Part shown: piece by piece, positions 13,601-42,889 of the stretch
Numbering within the stretch: position 1 is the first letter of the stretch
Layout: each line of letters opens with the position of its first letter
Assembly: GCF_016097555.1 (NCBI RefSeq)
Contig: NC_054703.1
Span: 2,667,920 to 2,731,919 of the forward strand
Length of the DNA stretch: 64,000 nt
Origin: Gigantopelta aegis
Lineage: Eukaryota > Mollusca > Gastropoda > Neomphalida > Peltospiridae
Direction: 5' to 3'
Notes under the pieces: generated by a model
The model's input: the letters and a program-made list of their open reading frames with translations, nothing else
Told to the model about the DNA's origin: nothing
Databases searched by the model: none
Program-made: the position numbers and the translations under genes

Positions 13601-16600
13601 TGATACTTTAAAGTGAAAACAAAACAAAGTCTGTATCGTGTGTATTGTTGTAATTGATGAGTAGAAGCTTCTTGTTACTGCATTTTATAAAAATTCAAGT
13701 TCAAGTTGAATATTAATATATACTTGTTAACATTATGCGATGACCATTGTCAGAATAACATTTATCAAATGTACACCAGTGGAGGGAAAAAACCCCATCG
13801 TGAGCTAGCAATGGGGGGTTATTATTATTTTATTTTTTAAGCAACTAGCCCATTGGGCTACTGATTTTGTATTTGTCATTAGCCCTGTGTTAAAAAGAAC
13901 TAGCCCCTGGCGTCGGGCTAGCAGATTTGTCGAACTCTGTAGCAGCCTTAATATGTAATTTATAAACAAGCAAATTTTCATTCCAAGTTTTTAAAAAGCA
14001 TATATAACTGGGATTTAGTTTAAGCCAGATTTTCAATTTTAATGCCCTAACAAGATTTATCTGTGAAAAGATTTCAGCATTTGGTTTATTCCATTAAAAT
14101 ATATATGGTATTTGTCAAAGAAGCAATAAAACAAATTATTTTAAGTAATTTTGTATGTAGATCATAGTGCATTGGACTAAAAAAACAAAACTGTTAAACT
14201 TTTTGTTTAATTCTAATCTTAGTATACAAAAGGTATTTAGATACAGTGTTTGAAATATTATTCATGGGCGGGGAGATATTTTCTCCTGCCATCCTGTCTG
14301 ATTGGCAATTATTATGCGTTTATACTTCCTGATCATGTTTGGTTTGGCATGTTTTGATTTGGTCCGACAGAATTTGTAGCTTGTCTATACTATATATACT
14401 ACTAATATGAAAAAAATAATATTTGGTTTAACCAATATTTATTTGCAGATCAAATTTGGGATTGGCCAACAGGCAAATGCCTATAAAAGAACATTTGTGA
14501 TTTGATCTAAACTTATTGTACTGAACAGTATTACCAATAAATGTTATTCCATGCATCATGAATATGTGTTTGGTTAGTATATTGTGTGTTCAGTTATAAA
14601 TATGATTTTAAAGCCTACCTGGTATATGTTTAAATGTTTTCAGGCATAGACTTTAAGATTAGAACAATTGAACTGGATAGCAAAAAGATCAAGCTGCAGA
14701 TATGGTAAGTGTTTTAAATACTGTTATAATTACCGGGGCCCCGTTCCACGAGGCAGTCTTAGCGCTAAGATCATCTTAAGTACATTAGGTAATTATGCAC
14801 TTAGTGCTAAGATCGCTTCGTGGTACGGGGCCCAGTAAACTATTTCAAGTCTAGATGCATGTTGTAATAAAATGGTGTGCGCTACAACAGCTGAGCTTGC
14901 TCTGAATGTGCACATAAAGCCCTATATGACCTGACCTGTGATAAAATACCTGGGTTTTTTTTTATCGGCTGTCAGAAAGGATTAATCAGTTATCTTCTAA
15001 AGTATCAGTTGTTGAGTAACAAAGTCTGATTGTTGTAGTAACATCACCACACTCAAGCTAATGATACCGGATTGCTGTGCATGTACACATCGTAGAATTT
15101 ATTGAAGAATCTGGGCCCCGTTCCACAAAGCAGTCTTAGCGCTAAGATCAACTTAAATGCATAACAAGCTAATGCACTTAGGTGATCTTAGCGCTAAGAT
15201 CGTTTCGTGGAATGGGGCCCAGGTGTGGATTGGGTGTGTGTGTGTGTGGAGTCTGTGTGTCTGAATACCCATTTTTACAAAGTTAAAAAAAAAAGTGCAT
15301 TCTCCACTAATGTACAACAATTCCCCCCCTCCCTCAACAATCCTGGATCCACACTTGAGAAGTGGTCGATTCTAGGTCTAATTCATTTAAAAAAAAAAAA
15401 AAAAAATTAAATGTCAAAATAGTATCTTTTGGTACTTTTGTATTGTCCTGTTTTATAGGAATACAGAAATAGTTTTTTTTTTTTTTGTGAGTGAATCTTT
15501 GGTTAGATTAGTGTTAATAAAATGACAATAGAACACACATTGGTGTTTGATGGATTATCCACTAGAAAACCATGTTACTTAGCTGTACCTCACATTGCTT
15601 AGGACCACTGTCAAAGGTTTTGTGGATTTTATTCTCAACATGGCTGAACATTGACAGGGACCAGGCAGAAAATGTTGTTCAGAATGCTCAGTATGCTCTC
15701 TGTTTAAAATCAGTATTACAAGCATTTGAAGTCTTATGTTCTGGGCAATTCCACGGTAACTGATGCAACATTCAGACATTTTTTAACATCTTGGTTATTT
15801 TATTTCTTTAAAAGTATTCAGTAAAATTCTTAAGACTCTTTTGAATTGCAATAAATATGTCGTGCCAAAGTCATGTCAAAATAATATTTCATTGCATACA
15901 ATCTCAGAGCAACTCTAATCACAAATGAAGTGTGGGTAACTGATGCAACACAAAAGTCACTTGTATTTGACATGTCTTTGAACTTGACAAAATTCTCTAA
16001 ATCAAATACAGATTAAGCTTAACTGACTACATTTGCTGGAATTAGACATAATTTCCAAGATTCCTGAGAAAAAAAAATATTTAAGGAATACTTTTTATTT
16101 ATTTTTATCAGTTTTTGAGACAGAATTGGCCCTTTTACCAAAGAATGACCCAAATACTAAACATGATAATGTGTTTCAGGGATACCGCAGGGCAGGAACG
16201 ATTCCGAACAATCACAACAGCATATTACAGGGGTGCTATGGTAAGTATAACATACTGTAAGTTGTAATCATGATAATAGTCATTGCATGTCATGCATTAG
16301 CAAAAAGGTAACGGCTTTCCTCTTGATGACTACACATCAGAATTACCAAATGTTTGACATCCTATAACCGACGATTAATTAATCAATGTGCTCTAGTGGT
16401 ATCATTAAACAAAACCAGTTTACTTTCATTTCATCTCACTTATGTGCCTATGTCAATTTAATGTTCAGGCACGTCTGTCCTGGTCACAACTTCTGACATT
16501 GCCTGTGCCTTTGGCTGGGTCTGGGACGAATCGAAGGGAGGGGATAATAATAACCCGAACATTTTGGGTTTCTGCCAGAGGGTATAGAGGGTAAATTGGG

Positions 16601-19600
16601 AATTGATGGATATATTCTAAGATTTTAAGGCAGTTGATAGAAAGATAACTGTTGTTTTAAATCTGTCTTAGAAGAGTTTGAAATGCAGTGTTTGATTTCA
16701 ATACATTTGAAACCCATATCTACATGTAGTAGGGGCACTTACTGCCTGTTGTGTTTTTTATTACGTACCCTCAAATAATTTTCTGGAAAAAAGTGAAATA
16801 GGATATACTTCCAACCACTGCATCTTGTTAATTCATTTATAATAGGATTTGTTATTGCGATTAATTTATTAATTAAAGTTCTTACTGAAAAATGGTGTCA
16901 ATTCAATTCAGTTCAATTCGTTTATTTCCATATATGAATTATTAATGTAATCAGTTCTAGTTTTAGTCACATTTAGAAAAACATTGTTGAGCAATTTTTT
17001 AAAATTTGTATTGAAGAGTATTTTAGTTTTTTTCTAAACACCATAATTTGTTTTCTGTTTTCAGGGAATTATGCTTGTATATGACATAACAAATGAAAAA
17101 TCATTTGAAAACATAAAGAACTGGATCAGGAACATCGAAGAGGTAAGATTCGTACAATATTAGCTACTTACTCTGTAGCCTGATTCCTGGGGGAATGTAG
17201 TAGCAGGATGTAGTTAGTGGTACAGCGCTCGCCTGATGTGCAGTCGATCTAGGATCGATTCCCATCGGTGGACCCATTGGGCTATTTCTCATTCCAGTCA
17301 GTGCTCCACAACTGATGTAACAAAGGCCGTTGTATGTACTATCCTGTCTGTGCATATAAAAGATCCCTTGCTGCTAATCGAAAAGAGTAGCCCATGAAGT
17401 GGTGACAGCCACTTTACTCTCTTAATATCTGTGTGGTCCTTAACCATATGTCTGACGCCATATACCATAAATAAAATGTGTTGAGTGCATCATTCAATAA
17501 AACATTTCCTTCCTTCTTAGGGGTGTGTATGTATGGTGTGTGACGTATGTGTATGATGTGTGTGTGTGTGTATGGTGTGTGTGTGTGGAGCATATGGTGT
17601 GTGTTGTTTGTGGTGTGTGGGTGTGCAAGCACACTTAACATTTATGCATACTTACATGTGTGGATTCAAACTTTACAATATATAAACCCATGAAATGAAG
17701 GAAGGACATTTTTTATTTAACGACATTTTATTTACGGTTATATGGTGTCGGGCATGAAATAAAAGAAGAAAGGTAATATTTTATTTAATTTCACACTCGA
17801 CACATTTTTATTTATAGTTAATGGCATTGAACATATGGTTACGGACCACAAACAAAGGCTGAATACTCATAGGTTATTATGAGCAGTTCACATTATGCGC
17901 ATGACCCTAGTAATACAAATGTTTTGATAATATATTTGCAGCATGCATCAAAGGATGTTGAAAAAATGATTTTGGGTAACAAGTGTGATATGAACGATAG
18001 AAGACAGGTATCAAAAGAAAGAGGTGAACAGGTAAATAAATTGGTTGTTCAGATATTTGTGAGCGTGGTTATCAGTTTATAAACGTCTGAAATGATTTAC
18101 AGTTGAAAAAACTATAATTATATGAATTAAATGTAGGTTTTTAATATGAATTAATTATTAAGTTTATATGAATTAATTATTAAGTTTATATGAATTAATT
18201 ATTAAGTTTATATGAATTAAATTTAAGTGCATATGAATTAAATTTAAGTTTACATGTACATCAAGCAATGCATTTGTCTATTGTTCATACGGTTTACATG
18301 ATGGAGTTGATATAAATATGCTGGGCTTTACGTTTTTATGTACACATAGCGAGTTGTACAGTCTATCTCAGTGAACACAACAAGTGCATGGTCCTATTAA
18401 TTCAAATCCTTAACTTGGCTTGAGAGTTGAGTGCATGAAATTCCAGTCGATGAAATTCTAATGTATTGTTTAATAAAAACTTTTATCTGTTGGTGTAAAC
18501 TAATTATAACCGCTAATCAATGCAGGGCTCACTGTGTACATTGCCAGATTAGCTAATTTGTAAACAAAGTGGCTACAGGATTTATTATTTGGCTTTGCTG
18601 CTTATACTGTAAAAATAATATGTTGTGTTTTTTTCCAGCTTGCAATAGAACATGGCATAAAATTCATGGAAACCAGTGCCAAAGCCAGCATCAACGTAGA
18701 AGAGGCATTTTTCACACTTGCTCGCGACATCAAGTTAAAGATGGACAGAAAACAGGTTTGTCTTTCCTTACCATTCAGTTAACCACATTGGTTTCTGCTG
18801 TGTAACTTATAGTATTGATGAATTTATTTCAGGTTTTTTTATATTAGCACAGGCATTATTTATCAAGTAGCAGGAGATTGTTTAGGACATTACTATTTCT
18901 TTTCCACATTACCTGTCCTCAAAACGAGTGCACTCCTCCCCCCTCCCCCCCACGGCTAGTAGTCTGGTCCGAACATTCCAAAAGCCATTGGGATGGCCTA
19001 AATTCCAGTTTAAGTTTAATAGTTCGCATAGTTTTAGTTTTTGAATATCAATGTTTATCATAACTAAACTGTTTAAATGTTGGTCACTGCCCAAGTTTTA
19101 GTCTTAGGCGTCAGAAATTGGTGTGGGGAACTGACCCCTCACCTCTGAAAATTGGCTCCCTCCGCCAGTTGAAAGGCAACTCCAGCACCTGAGGCGAGCA
19201 CTCTACCACCTGAACTAAATTCTGCCCCTTCATGATGAGGAAGTTTGACTGTATTCGTAATTTCAATGTGCTTCTGTTTTTGTACATTCCAGGATGCAAG
19301 GGTGGTGTCTAGCTTAATTGGTTGAATCTTTTTCTGTGTTTTCCCCATCCCAATCAGTTCCCCATGACTGGTATATCAAAGGTTGTGGTATATGCTATCC
19401 TGTCTGTTGAAAAGTGCATATGAAAGATCCCTAGTTGCTAATGGAAAGGCAACTCCAGCACCTGAGGCTAGCACTCTACCAATTCAACTAAATTCTATGC
19501 CTTCCTGATAAGGATTGTTCCAGCCAGTGCACCACGACTGGTATACCAAAGGCCGTGGTATGTACCACCCTGTCTATGGGATAGTGCATATAAAAGATCC

Positions 19601-20256
19601 CTTGCTGATAATCGAAATGAGTAGTCCATGAAGTGGCGACAGAGGGTTTCCTCTCTCAATATCTATGTGGTCCTTAACCTTAACTGCCATATAACCGTAA
19701 ATAAAATGTGTTGAATGCATCGTTAAATAAAACATTTCTTTCTTCTTTTTTTCCTGATAAGGAACTTTGACTGTATTTGTAATTTTTAAAGTGCTACTGT
19801 GTGTGTACATTCCAGGTGAGGTCTAGCTCAATTGGTTAAATAAATCTCTGGGATTTTCCCATCCCAATCAATTCCCCATGACTGGTATATCAAAGGCTGT
19901 GGTATACGCTATCCTGTCTGTTGAAAAGTGCATATGAAAGATCCCTTGTTGCAAATGGACAAAATGTAGTGGGTTTTCTCTGAAGACTATGAGTCAAAAT
20001 TACAAAATGTTTGGAATCCAATAGCATATTAATTAATCTATGTGCTCTAGTGGTGTAATTAAACAAAACAAACTTTAACTTCAGTCAAAAACATTTTAAA
20101 ATACAGCAAACTCAGGATAGTCCTTTTTAAACAAAAACTAACATTTAACTTTTTCAGGATGCAACATCTGGTCAGCAGAATCGAGCCGGAGGGTACCAGC
20201 TGTCAAAGAAAGAAAATCAACCCAAACGATCTTTCTGGAGGTGTTCTATACTTTGA
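10538..20256 (+). CDS. RAB8: Rab8 small GTPase gene, seven exons
   Basis: Rab8 directs vesicles from the trans-Golgi and recycling endosomes to the plasma membrane and the primary cilium. Exons are 10538-10661, 14644-14704, 16180-16240, 17065-17142, 17942-18031, 18639-18755 and 20158-20256. Joined, they give a 209-aa protein (vertebrate Rab8A is 207). It starts [15 protein letters not shown] and has the P-loop GDSGVGKT (15-22), switch I with Thr40, WDTAGQE (62-68), NKCD (121-124) and ETSAK (149-153). The end is CSIL, a CaaX box for prenylation as expected for Rab8 rather than the double-Cys end of most Rabs. Every junction is GT-AG and the frame is kept throughout. The hypervariable tail (about 178-205) is Gln/Asn/Lys-rich. 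Rab10 and Rab13 are the nearest alternatives, but the N-terminus and [14 protein letters not shown] favour Rab8. Confidence 0.97.
11606..12004 (+). mobile_element. SINE, head B + tail 1, full length with target duplication
   Basis: It begins GGCCTCGGTGGCATCGTGG and contains GGGTTCGGATCCCAGTCGAG, the CACCAGTG-type block, core and tail 1. A 19-bp target duplication, TTTTCTTTCCCGAGTGCAT, flanks it at 11587-11605 and 12005-12023. The insertion is in RAB8 intron 1, inside a repeat whose relative at 59020 lacks this insertion. Confidence 0.95.
12005..12245 (+). repeat. Dispersed repeat (copies at 41560-41750 and 59020-59640)
   Basis: The order CTGTCATTAATAGCTGCTG, GTTGTCAGTATTCAG, TTTCAAGTTA, CATTTCAGTGGTTTTGAGAT and GCATGTTTGTACTTAATTTG recurs at the other sites. 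Family unknown. Confidence 0.7.
12246..14640 (+). other. RAB8 intron 1, distal part
   Basis: It is AT-rich and noncoding. A poly-C run of about 20 bases lies at 12687-12706, and three imperfect copies of GGCAAGATGATGCTGATTAA lie at 13315-13372. I recognise no other element. Confidence 0.5.
14644..14704 (+). CDS. RAB8: RAB8 exon 2
   Basis: It encodes [20 protein letters not shown] plus two bases of Trp62. Acceptor TTTTCAG, donor GTAAGT. Confidence 0.97.
14735..14833. mobile_element. Foldback MITE, GGGGCCCC-ended
   Basis: GGGGCCCCGTTCCACGA, AGTCTTAGCGCTAAGATCAT on the left, and TTAGTGCTAAGATCGCTTCG, TGGTACGGGGCCC on the right, can form one long hairpin. It starts about 30 bp after the RAB8 exon 2 donor. 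Confidence 0.8.
15113..15220. mobile_element. Foldback MITE, GGGGCCCC-ended, second copy
   Basis: GGGCCCCGTTCCACAAAGCA and TCTTAGCGCTAAGATCAAC on the left pair with GATCTTAGCGCTAAGATCG, TTTCGTGGAATGGGGCCC on the right. It is the more symmetrical copy and also lies in RAB8 intron 2. Confidence 0.85.
16180..16240 (+). CDS. RAB8: RAB8 exon 3 (DTAGQE)
   Basis: It encodes the end of Trp62 and [20 protein letters not shown], which is switch II. Acceptor GTTTCAG, donor GTAAGT. Confidence 0.97.
16330..16430 (+). mobile_element. SINE tail 2 fragment
   Basis: AAATGTTTGACATCCTATAA, CCGACGATTAATTAATCAAT and TGCTCTAGTGGTATC are the tail-2 block, 90 bp after the RAB8 exon 3 donor. Confidence 0.75.
17065..17142 (+). 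CDS. RAB8: RAB8 exon 4
   Basis: It encodes [20 protein letters not shown] and RNIEE after Ile. Acceptor TTTTCAG, donor GTAAGA, phase 0 at both ends. Confidence 0.97.
17205..17519 (+). mobile_element. SINE, head A + tail 1
   Basis: GTAGTTAGTGGTACAGCGCTC head, GATCTAGGATCGATTCCCAT, core and TTGAGTGCATCATTCAATAA tail. It lies in RAB8 intron 4. Confidence 0.9.
17697..17850 (-). mobile_element. Two SINE tail 1 fragments in tandem
   Basis: GAAGGAAGGACATTTTTTAT and AAGAAGAAAGGTAATATTTT each open a truncated tail-1 copy. They lie 90 bp before RAB8 exon 5. Confidence 0.7.
17942..18031 (+). CDS. RAB8: RAB8 exon 5 (NKCD)
   Basis: It encodes [20 protein letters not shown] and [10 protein letters not shown]. 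Acceptor TTTGCAG, donor GTAAAT. NKCD is the guanine-specificity motif. Confidence 0.97.
18120..18254. repeat. 22-bp tandem repeat in RAB8 intron 5
   Basis: Units of TATGAATTAATTATTAAGTT, degrading at the 3' end to TATGAATTAAATTTAAGT, are repeated about six times, starting 90 bp after exon 5. Confidence 0.9.
18639..18755 (+). CDS. RAB8: RAB8 exon 6 (ETSAK)
   Basis: It encodes [20 protein letters not shown] and then [19 protein letters not shown]. Acceptor TTTCCAG, donor GTTTGT. Confidence 0.97.
19163..19960 (+). repeat. Imperfect tandem duplication in RAB8 intron 6, second copy split by a SINE
   Basis: The order GGCAACTCCAGCACCTGAGG, CACTCTACCA, CTGATAAGGA, TTTGACTGTATT, GTGTACATTCCAGG, GGTCTAGCT, GTGCATATGAAAGATCCC occurs at 19163-19440 and again at 19446-19945. 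The second copy is interrupted at 19515-19750 by a SINE flanked by TTCCTGATAAGGA on both sides. Confidence 0.8.
19515..19750 (+). mobile_element. SINE, 5'-truncated, tail 1, with target duplication
   Basis: It starts inside the GTTCCAGCCAGTGCACCACG block, so the head is absent, and ends with ATTTCTTTCTTC. TTCCTGATAAGGA at about 19502-19514 and 19751-19763 is the target duplication. Confidence 0.85.
19808..20085 (+). mobile_element. SINE with divergent head + tail 2
   Basis: Head GTCTAGCTCAATTGGTTAAA, block CCCCATGACTGGTATATCAA, core with TGAAAGATCCCTTGTTGC, and a decayed tail 2. It ends about 70 bp before RAB8 exon 7. Confidence 0.75.
20158..20256 (+). CDS. RAB8: RAB8 exon 7, hypervariable tail and CaaX
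   Basis: It encodes [20 protein letters not shown], then [12 protein letters not shown] and TGA (20254-20256). The acceptor is TTTTCAG. The terminal CSIL is the prenylation box. Confidence 0.95.
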   Translation, partial: DATSGQQNRAGGYQLSKKENQPKRSFWRCSIL

Positions 20257-22860
20257 TTTCAGTGCCGATTTCTTTATAATTGTTTTGGAATAGTTTTTTT
20301 TTTGTGACAGACTTTGCTATTGGCTATTGCCAGTAACGAATGTGCAAAACAGGGCCATTGATTGGTCCTTCATGAACAGTGTGAATGAGGGAGGGGGAAG
20401 GGATTGAGGAAATAATACAAACCAGAAACAGTTACTTGGTTTGAACTCGTTCACACTGAAAAGAAACTGGTGAAAATAACCAAATCTGTGTCAGATTTGT
20501 CATGAATTAGATATGTTTTTTAAAAAATACGAAGCGGCTTATTGGAAGGCGGTGAAATGAGATTGCATTCACAGTTTTCAGATGTAAATATACATAAGAC
20601 TTATTGCTGAATTTTGCAACTCGTTGGACAGGAGTGAGAATGAAGTTGCTGAATTGTTGGAAATGTGCAAATTGACATCACAATTTACTGTTGTGTTGTG
20701 TCTGTTGTCCTGTTATAAAATGGTTAACATTGTTTTGCTTCTACCAGTATATAACGAGACATGAATCATGGCTTACTATAAGGCCTACCTTTGAGAAAAA
20801 AAAGAAGAAGTTATAACCTGACTCTTAAAAATTATTTGAGCTATTATTTGCTTTCGTTCTTCACTTTATTTTTGAGCACCGTCGTAAAAAATAAAAATAG
20901 TAATAATCTTTAAAAACACTTAGCAGGCTGCAGATTTATTATAATTCTTGGTTTCTGCGAATCCGAGATTTTAAAGCAGAAGTGCAAGATTATGAGATGC
21001 AGTCTCAAAATATATAGATTACCTCATCTTTACGATTGTCAGAATTCTAAAAAAAATCTTCATGCAGTGCCTGCTTAGTAATTAAAAAACCCAACCTTAT
21101 TGTGTACCAGCTGACTTCTTACCAAATTACTGTAATGGATTTTCAGGTTGTTCATTAACTTTGAAACTAGGAGACTGAAAATGTACATATTTAATGAATA
21201 CAAAGAGGTTGATAATTATAAGCATGAAAAATAGGTGGCGGTAGAAGCAGCAATAGCTATTAAAAATAACAGCTTGCCATTTGCTACTGAACACACTGGA
21301 TTTGGTTATAGTGAACTACTTGTTTTAAAAGATAGTCTAAATCAGGGTTTAACTTTAAGCTGTTATTCGCCAAATTGTTAAATGCAATTAAAAATTTAAT
21401 TTGGCAAATACATGTCATTGCCAAAGCTTATATAAAAGCAATTACCTTTTGGCGTCCAGCTTAAATGATATCTAAATTATCAGTTGACTTCTTGATACCA
21501 AGTTTTATTGACCCTTTGTTTATAGTTTTGTATATTTCGAATGTAAAACATTTTTTTCTTTAAAAAATAATTAATGCTTTCCTTTATTATTATTGGCAAG
21601 TACACAAGTTATAAAGTTTCAATTTACAGTTGTATTGTTTGGTATTGATTCTATCTAAACTTCAGTATCGGTCATATTTAACTGACTGCTTGTTTTACTA
21701 CAGACTTGGAAATAAAAATACAACTCCATAAAAATTTGCTATAGCAGTGGTCAATACTTTCAAAGTTTGCCATTTCTTATTTATATGGCAGATGTGTGGC
21801 CACGTCAGTTGAACTTCCAATTCAGACACGGTATGATGATTAATTGACATGTTTATCAAAAAGACACTGACGTACATGCAAAAAAAAAAAAAAACTGACT
21901 TTACTTTATTAAAATGATATTAGAGGAGGGAGATGGGACTTTGTCTTTTAATGAAATATGCAATGAGGCAGAAGTCTTAAGTTTTAGACTAGAGGTAAGA
22001 GATGAGAAAATCTACTTTAGCTATAGTGAACTTTAGGAACAATATTTAGAAAAAGCTTAATTTGTCTAATATTTCTTGAATAGTACTATTATTTTCTGGC
22101 CGAAAGCTTGATAATTACCAATTACCCATTGATTCGACCCACTGAAGCATCTGTTATTATATAGTGGATCTTTTGATTATCAAGTATACATACTTCAGTT
22201 ATAAACATCAGTCATTGGATATGCATAAATCATCTTTCCAACTACTGTAAACCAGATTAAAATTGTGACATGTGTTTTTGTTACGAATATGCACCGTAGC
22301 ATATATTTGTGACATTTAAATTTTTCGCGAATGACCATTAGCATTTGTAAAAAATAATGCGTACTTATAAATTTCACCACTTGAAGTTGGCCACGAACGA
22401 TGCAAAATTAATATGCACACAATTTTTTTCATGCTTACAGAGTATCTAAATTTATTTTATCAATAATATATCGTACACATGTTTGTGCCAAAACACCCCA
22501 AATTGTCAGTACTGTAAATTAAATGAGAACTGATATCTATCTGATTGCAATTGAAATTAAAAAATATATAGTGTTAATCATAAGTTTTTTTACAAAAATT
22601 ATTTGAGGGAAGAGTATACTATAAATTTCTCTTCCGTTGTAAAGGGTAAACATAGACAGACACATCAAAAATAAACATTTAATTTTCAAAGCTTGGTCCG
22701 ATAATTTTACTGACATAGTTGTGTTTTTGTGTTTTATTATACCTTTTAATTCATTTATTTTCTGTTATTTGTAATTTGTTGTTGTTGCTTTGTATTTTGC
22801 ATTTTATGTTACATAGTCATGAACAAATAAAATTAACACTTTTTGATCGTATCTTGTAAC
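20257..22860 (+). other. RAB8: RAB8 3' UTR and downstream DNA
   Basis: About 2.6 kb of AT-rich DNA with no SINE or other recognisable repeat, which is unusual for this window and fits a long 3' UTR. An AATAAA at 22826-22831, about 30 bases ahead of the LINE relic, could be the polyadenylation signal, but several weaker ones occur earlier, for example near 20888. Confidence 0.5.
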
Positions 22861-24310
22861 AAATGCGTCGCTTCATTTGGTCTCTCATCGTCAGTAAGCC
22901 AGTGTTTAGGTTCTGTGGTTTGGAATTCGTAATCTAAAGACCATCCAGGTAGCATCATTTCNNNNNNNNNNNNNNNNNNNNNNNNNNNNNNNNNNNNNNN
23001 NNNNNNNNNNNNNNNNNNNNNNNNNNNNNNNNNNNNNNNNNNNNNNNNNNNNNNNNNNNNNNNNNNNNNNNNNNNNNNNNNNNNNNNNNNNNNNNNNNNN
23101 NNNNNNNNNNNNNNNNNNNNNNNNNNNNNNNNNNNNNNNNNNNNNNNNNNNNNNNNNNNNNGATTTTCTATATTTTAGATGTTTGAGGGCATTTTCAAGT
23201 TCTGGTTGACTTATACTATTCATCATGGAATCTTGCGGGGTAGCTCTACTTACCGTTTCTTTTTGTTCCCTTCGTGCTTCTTTCATCTGAGTTGTTGTGA
23301 TGGTAATGTCACTTTCCTTGGCATAGGTCTTTGCTAAGAGGTCAGCAGATTTCTTACCCGTGAGTATATTTCCATCCTCCATTAGAAAGATCTTCTGTCC
23401 ATGGGATTCTTCCTCATTAGTTGTTTTGTAAGTTTCCATAATTTGGTGCTGTCCTTTTCAAGGTTTAGTGCAGCAGTTTTGTCTTTCCAGCTTTTTCGTT
23501 TGGATTCAGTCTTGGTTCTGAGGTATATGGCTTTAGCATGCTGGAGTTTTAGGTTGTTGTTTTGGCTCGGGTTAGACTCTGCTTCTTCCCTCACCCGGGT
23601 CAGTTCATCGTGTGCCATTTGAAGTTTTTTTTATTCCAGTAAGGAGCATATACTTTCCTGACTCCTCTTGGGATATTTTCTTTGGCAGCTTTAATGATTT
23701 GGAGGTTAAATTCCTTCACTATAGTGTCTATGTTCTTTCCCTGGCACTTCAATTTCTTTGGTCAACTCATTCGTGCGAAGCTTGAAAAGTTCCCATTTGG
23801 CTTTTTTTGTAGTTCCACCTTGGAGGCTGTGAAGCTGTATGGATTTTGCTATCACTTAAGGTTAGGAGGACCGGTCGATGGTCACTTCCCCTAGCTGTGG
23901 TCCTACTTCTGGACTAATGACTCTATGGACATCGTCAGTACAGAAGGCAAATTCAGGGGAGATAGTGGAATGCCAACGCCTGGAATAGAATGTTGGTTGA
24001 TCAAGTGGGTCATTGATGAAATTAAGGTTGTTTTCATCCTGCCAGCTTTTTATCTCCTCTCCTTTTTTGTCAATGTTGTTGTAACCCCTGCTCTGGGATT
24101 GGCTGCTGAAGTTTCCAACAAGTAGGAAGGACTACCAGTAGGGACGATGGGCCCCCTCGAGCTAAGAAGCCCGACGCTGCATCTGCCTGGTGAGCCATCA
24201 CAAGGCGACCACCGATCACTTCATTATTGTCCAGAAATGTAGTCATAATAGCTGTTGGTATCCACCATTCTGACACGTAGTCTTCAGCGAAAACTACTAC
24301 ATTTTTGCTT
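22860..24310 (-). mobile_element. LINE remnant (endonuclease and linker), with assembly gap
   Basis: On the minus strand 24110-23880 translates to NNIDKKGEEIKSWQDENNL, FINDPLDQPTFYSRRWHST and FAFCTDDVHRVISPEVGPQL, in more than one frame. This is the late part of an apurinic-type endonuclease of a Jockey-like LINE. From 23620 to 23165 it continues with linker sequence (NLKLQHAKAIYLRTKTESK, DSTKLWKLTKQL, ENALKHLKYRK) that precedes the reverse transcriptase. The RT core is absent, apart from what the 200-N gap may hide. Frame changes show it is dead. Confidence 0.8.
22962..23161. other. Assembly gap, 200 N
   Basis: Exactly 200 N, a conventional placeholder, so the true size is unknown. It interrupts the LINE relic. 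Confidence 0.99.
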
Positions 24311-24311
24311 T

Positions 24312-24560
24312 CCATTGACAGCAAGGGATGCTTTATATTACAGTATGCACTTTCCCACAGTCAGGACAGCATTTAGATACGATAACGTAGCGCTGACATC
24401 GACACGGCCTTCTGGGACGTAGGCGAAAGTTTCCGTTACAATACCGTATCACGATATCTGATATAGGGTTACCAGTCATACGGCACTGGTTGGGATGGGG
24501 AAAAACTAATGGGTCCCAGGTAACCGCCCTACCGATTCAGCTAAATTAATCCCCCTTTTC
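24312..24560 (-). mobile_element. Degenerate SINE
   Basis: GACAGCAAGGGATGCTTTAT, TGCACTTTCCCACAGTCAGG, CGGCACTGGTTGGGATGGGG and ACCGATTCAGCTAAATTAAT keep SINE order in reverse, with an unrelated stretch of about 70 bp inside. Confidence 0.55.
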
Positions 24561-24838
24561 CGCCAGTCGATGGCTTAAAGTTCTACCACTCTGGTGGCCG
24601 TGTATATAGAGTCGAGATTAAATACACGGCTCCGAGTATATAGCCTCTTCCACCAAAAACATCATTGTCGTTACACTGTCCGGCATTGAACAGTTTTTAG
24701 TACAAACAAATTAAACTTTTACACTGTTAATAATCGTTATTGTTGATTATTATTTGAATGTTAAACATTTTATATTTTATTATTTTAATTAAATAATCTT
24801 AATTAATATTAGCGACAATAGTATTTACGTTCGCAACC

Positions 24839-42754
<17,916 letters not shown>

Positions 42755-42784
42755 TATTAATGCAAACACACACTGCACAGCAGG

Positions 42785-42889
42785 GCCCGGTAACACCTGC
42801 GTCAGAGGTACACCACACATTATGTAACATTATTTATGGTGTACGTCTGACGTAAGTGTTACGATTGCTTTATGTTACCAGGCCCACAT
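42785..42889. mobile_element. Foldback palindrome in TEX9 3' UTR
   Basis: GGGCCCGGTAACACCTGCGT, CAGAGGTACACCA on the left pairs with TGGTGTACGTCTGACGTAAG, TGTTA and GTTACCAGGCCCA on the right, leaving a loop of AT-rich DNA. It starts 31 bp after the stop codon, so it should be in the mRNA as a long hairpin. The GGGCCC ends recall the RAB8 intron 2 elements. Confidence 0.8.
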
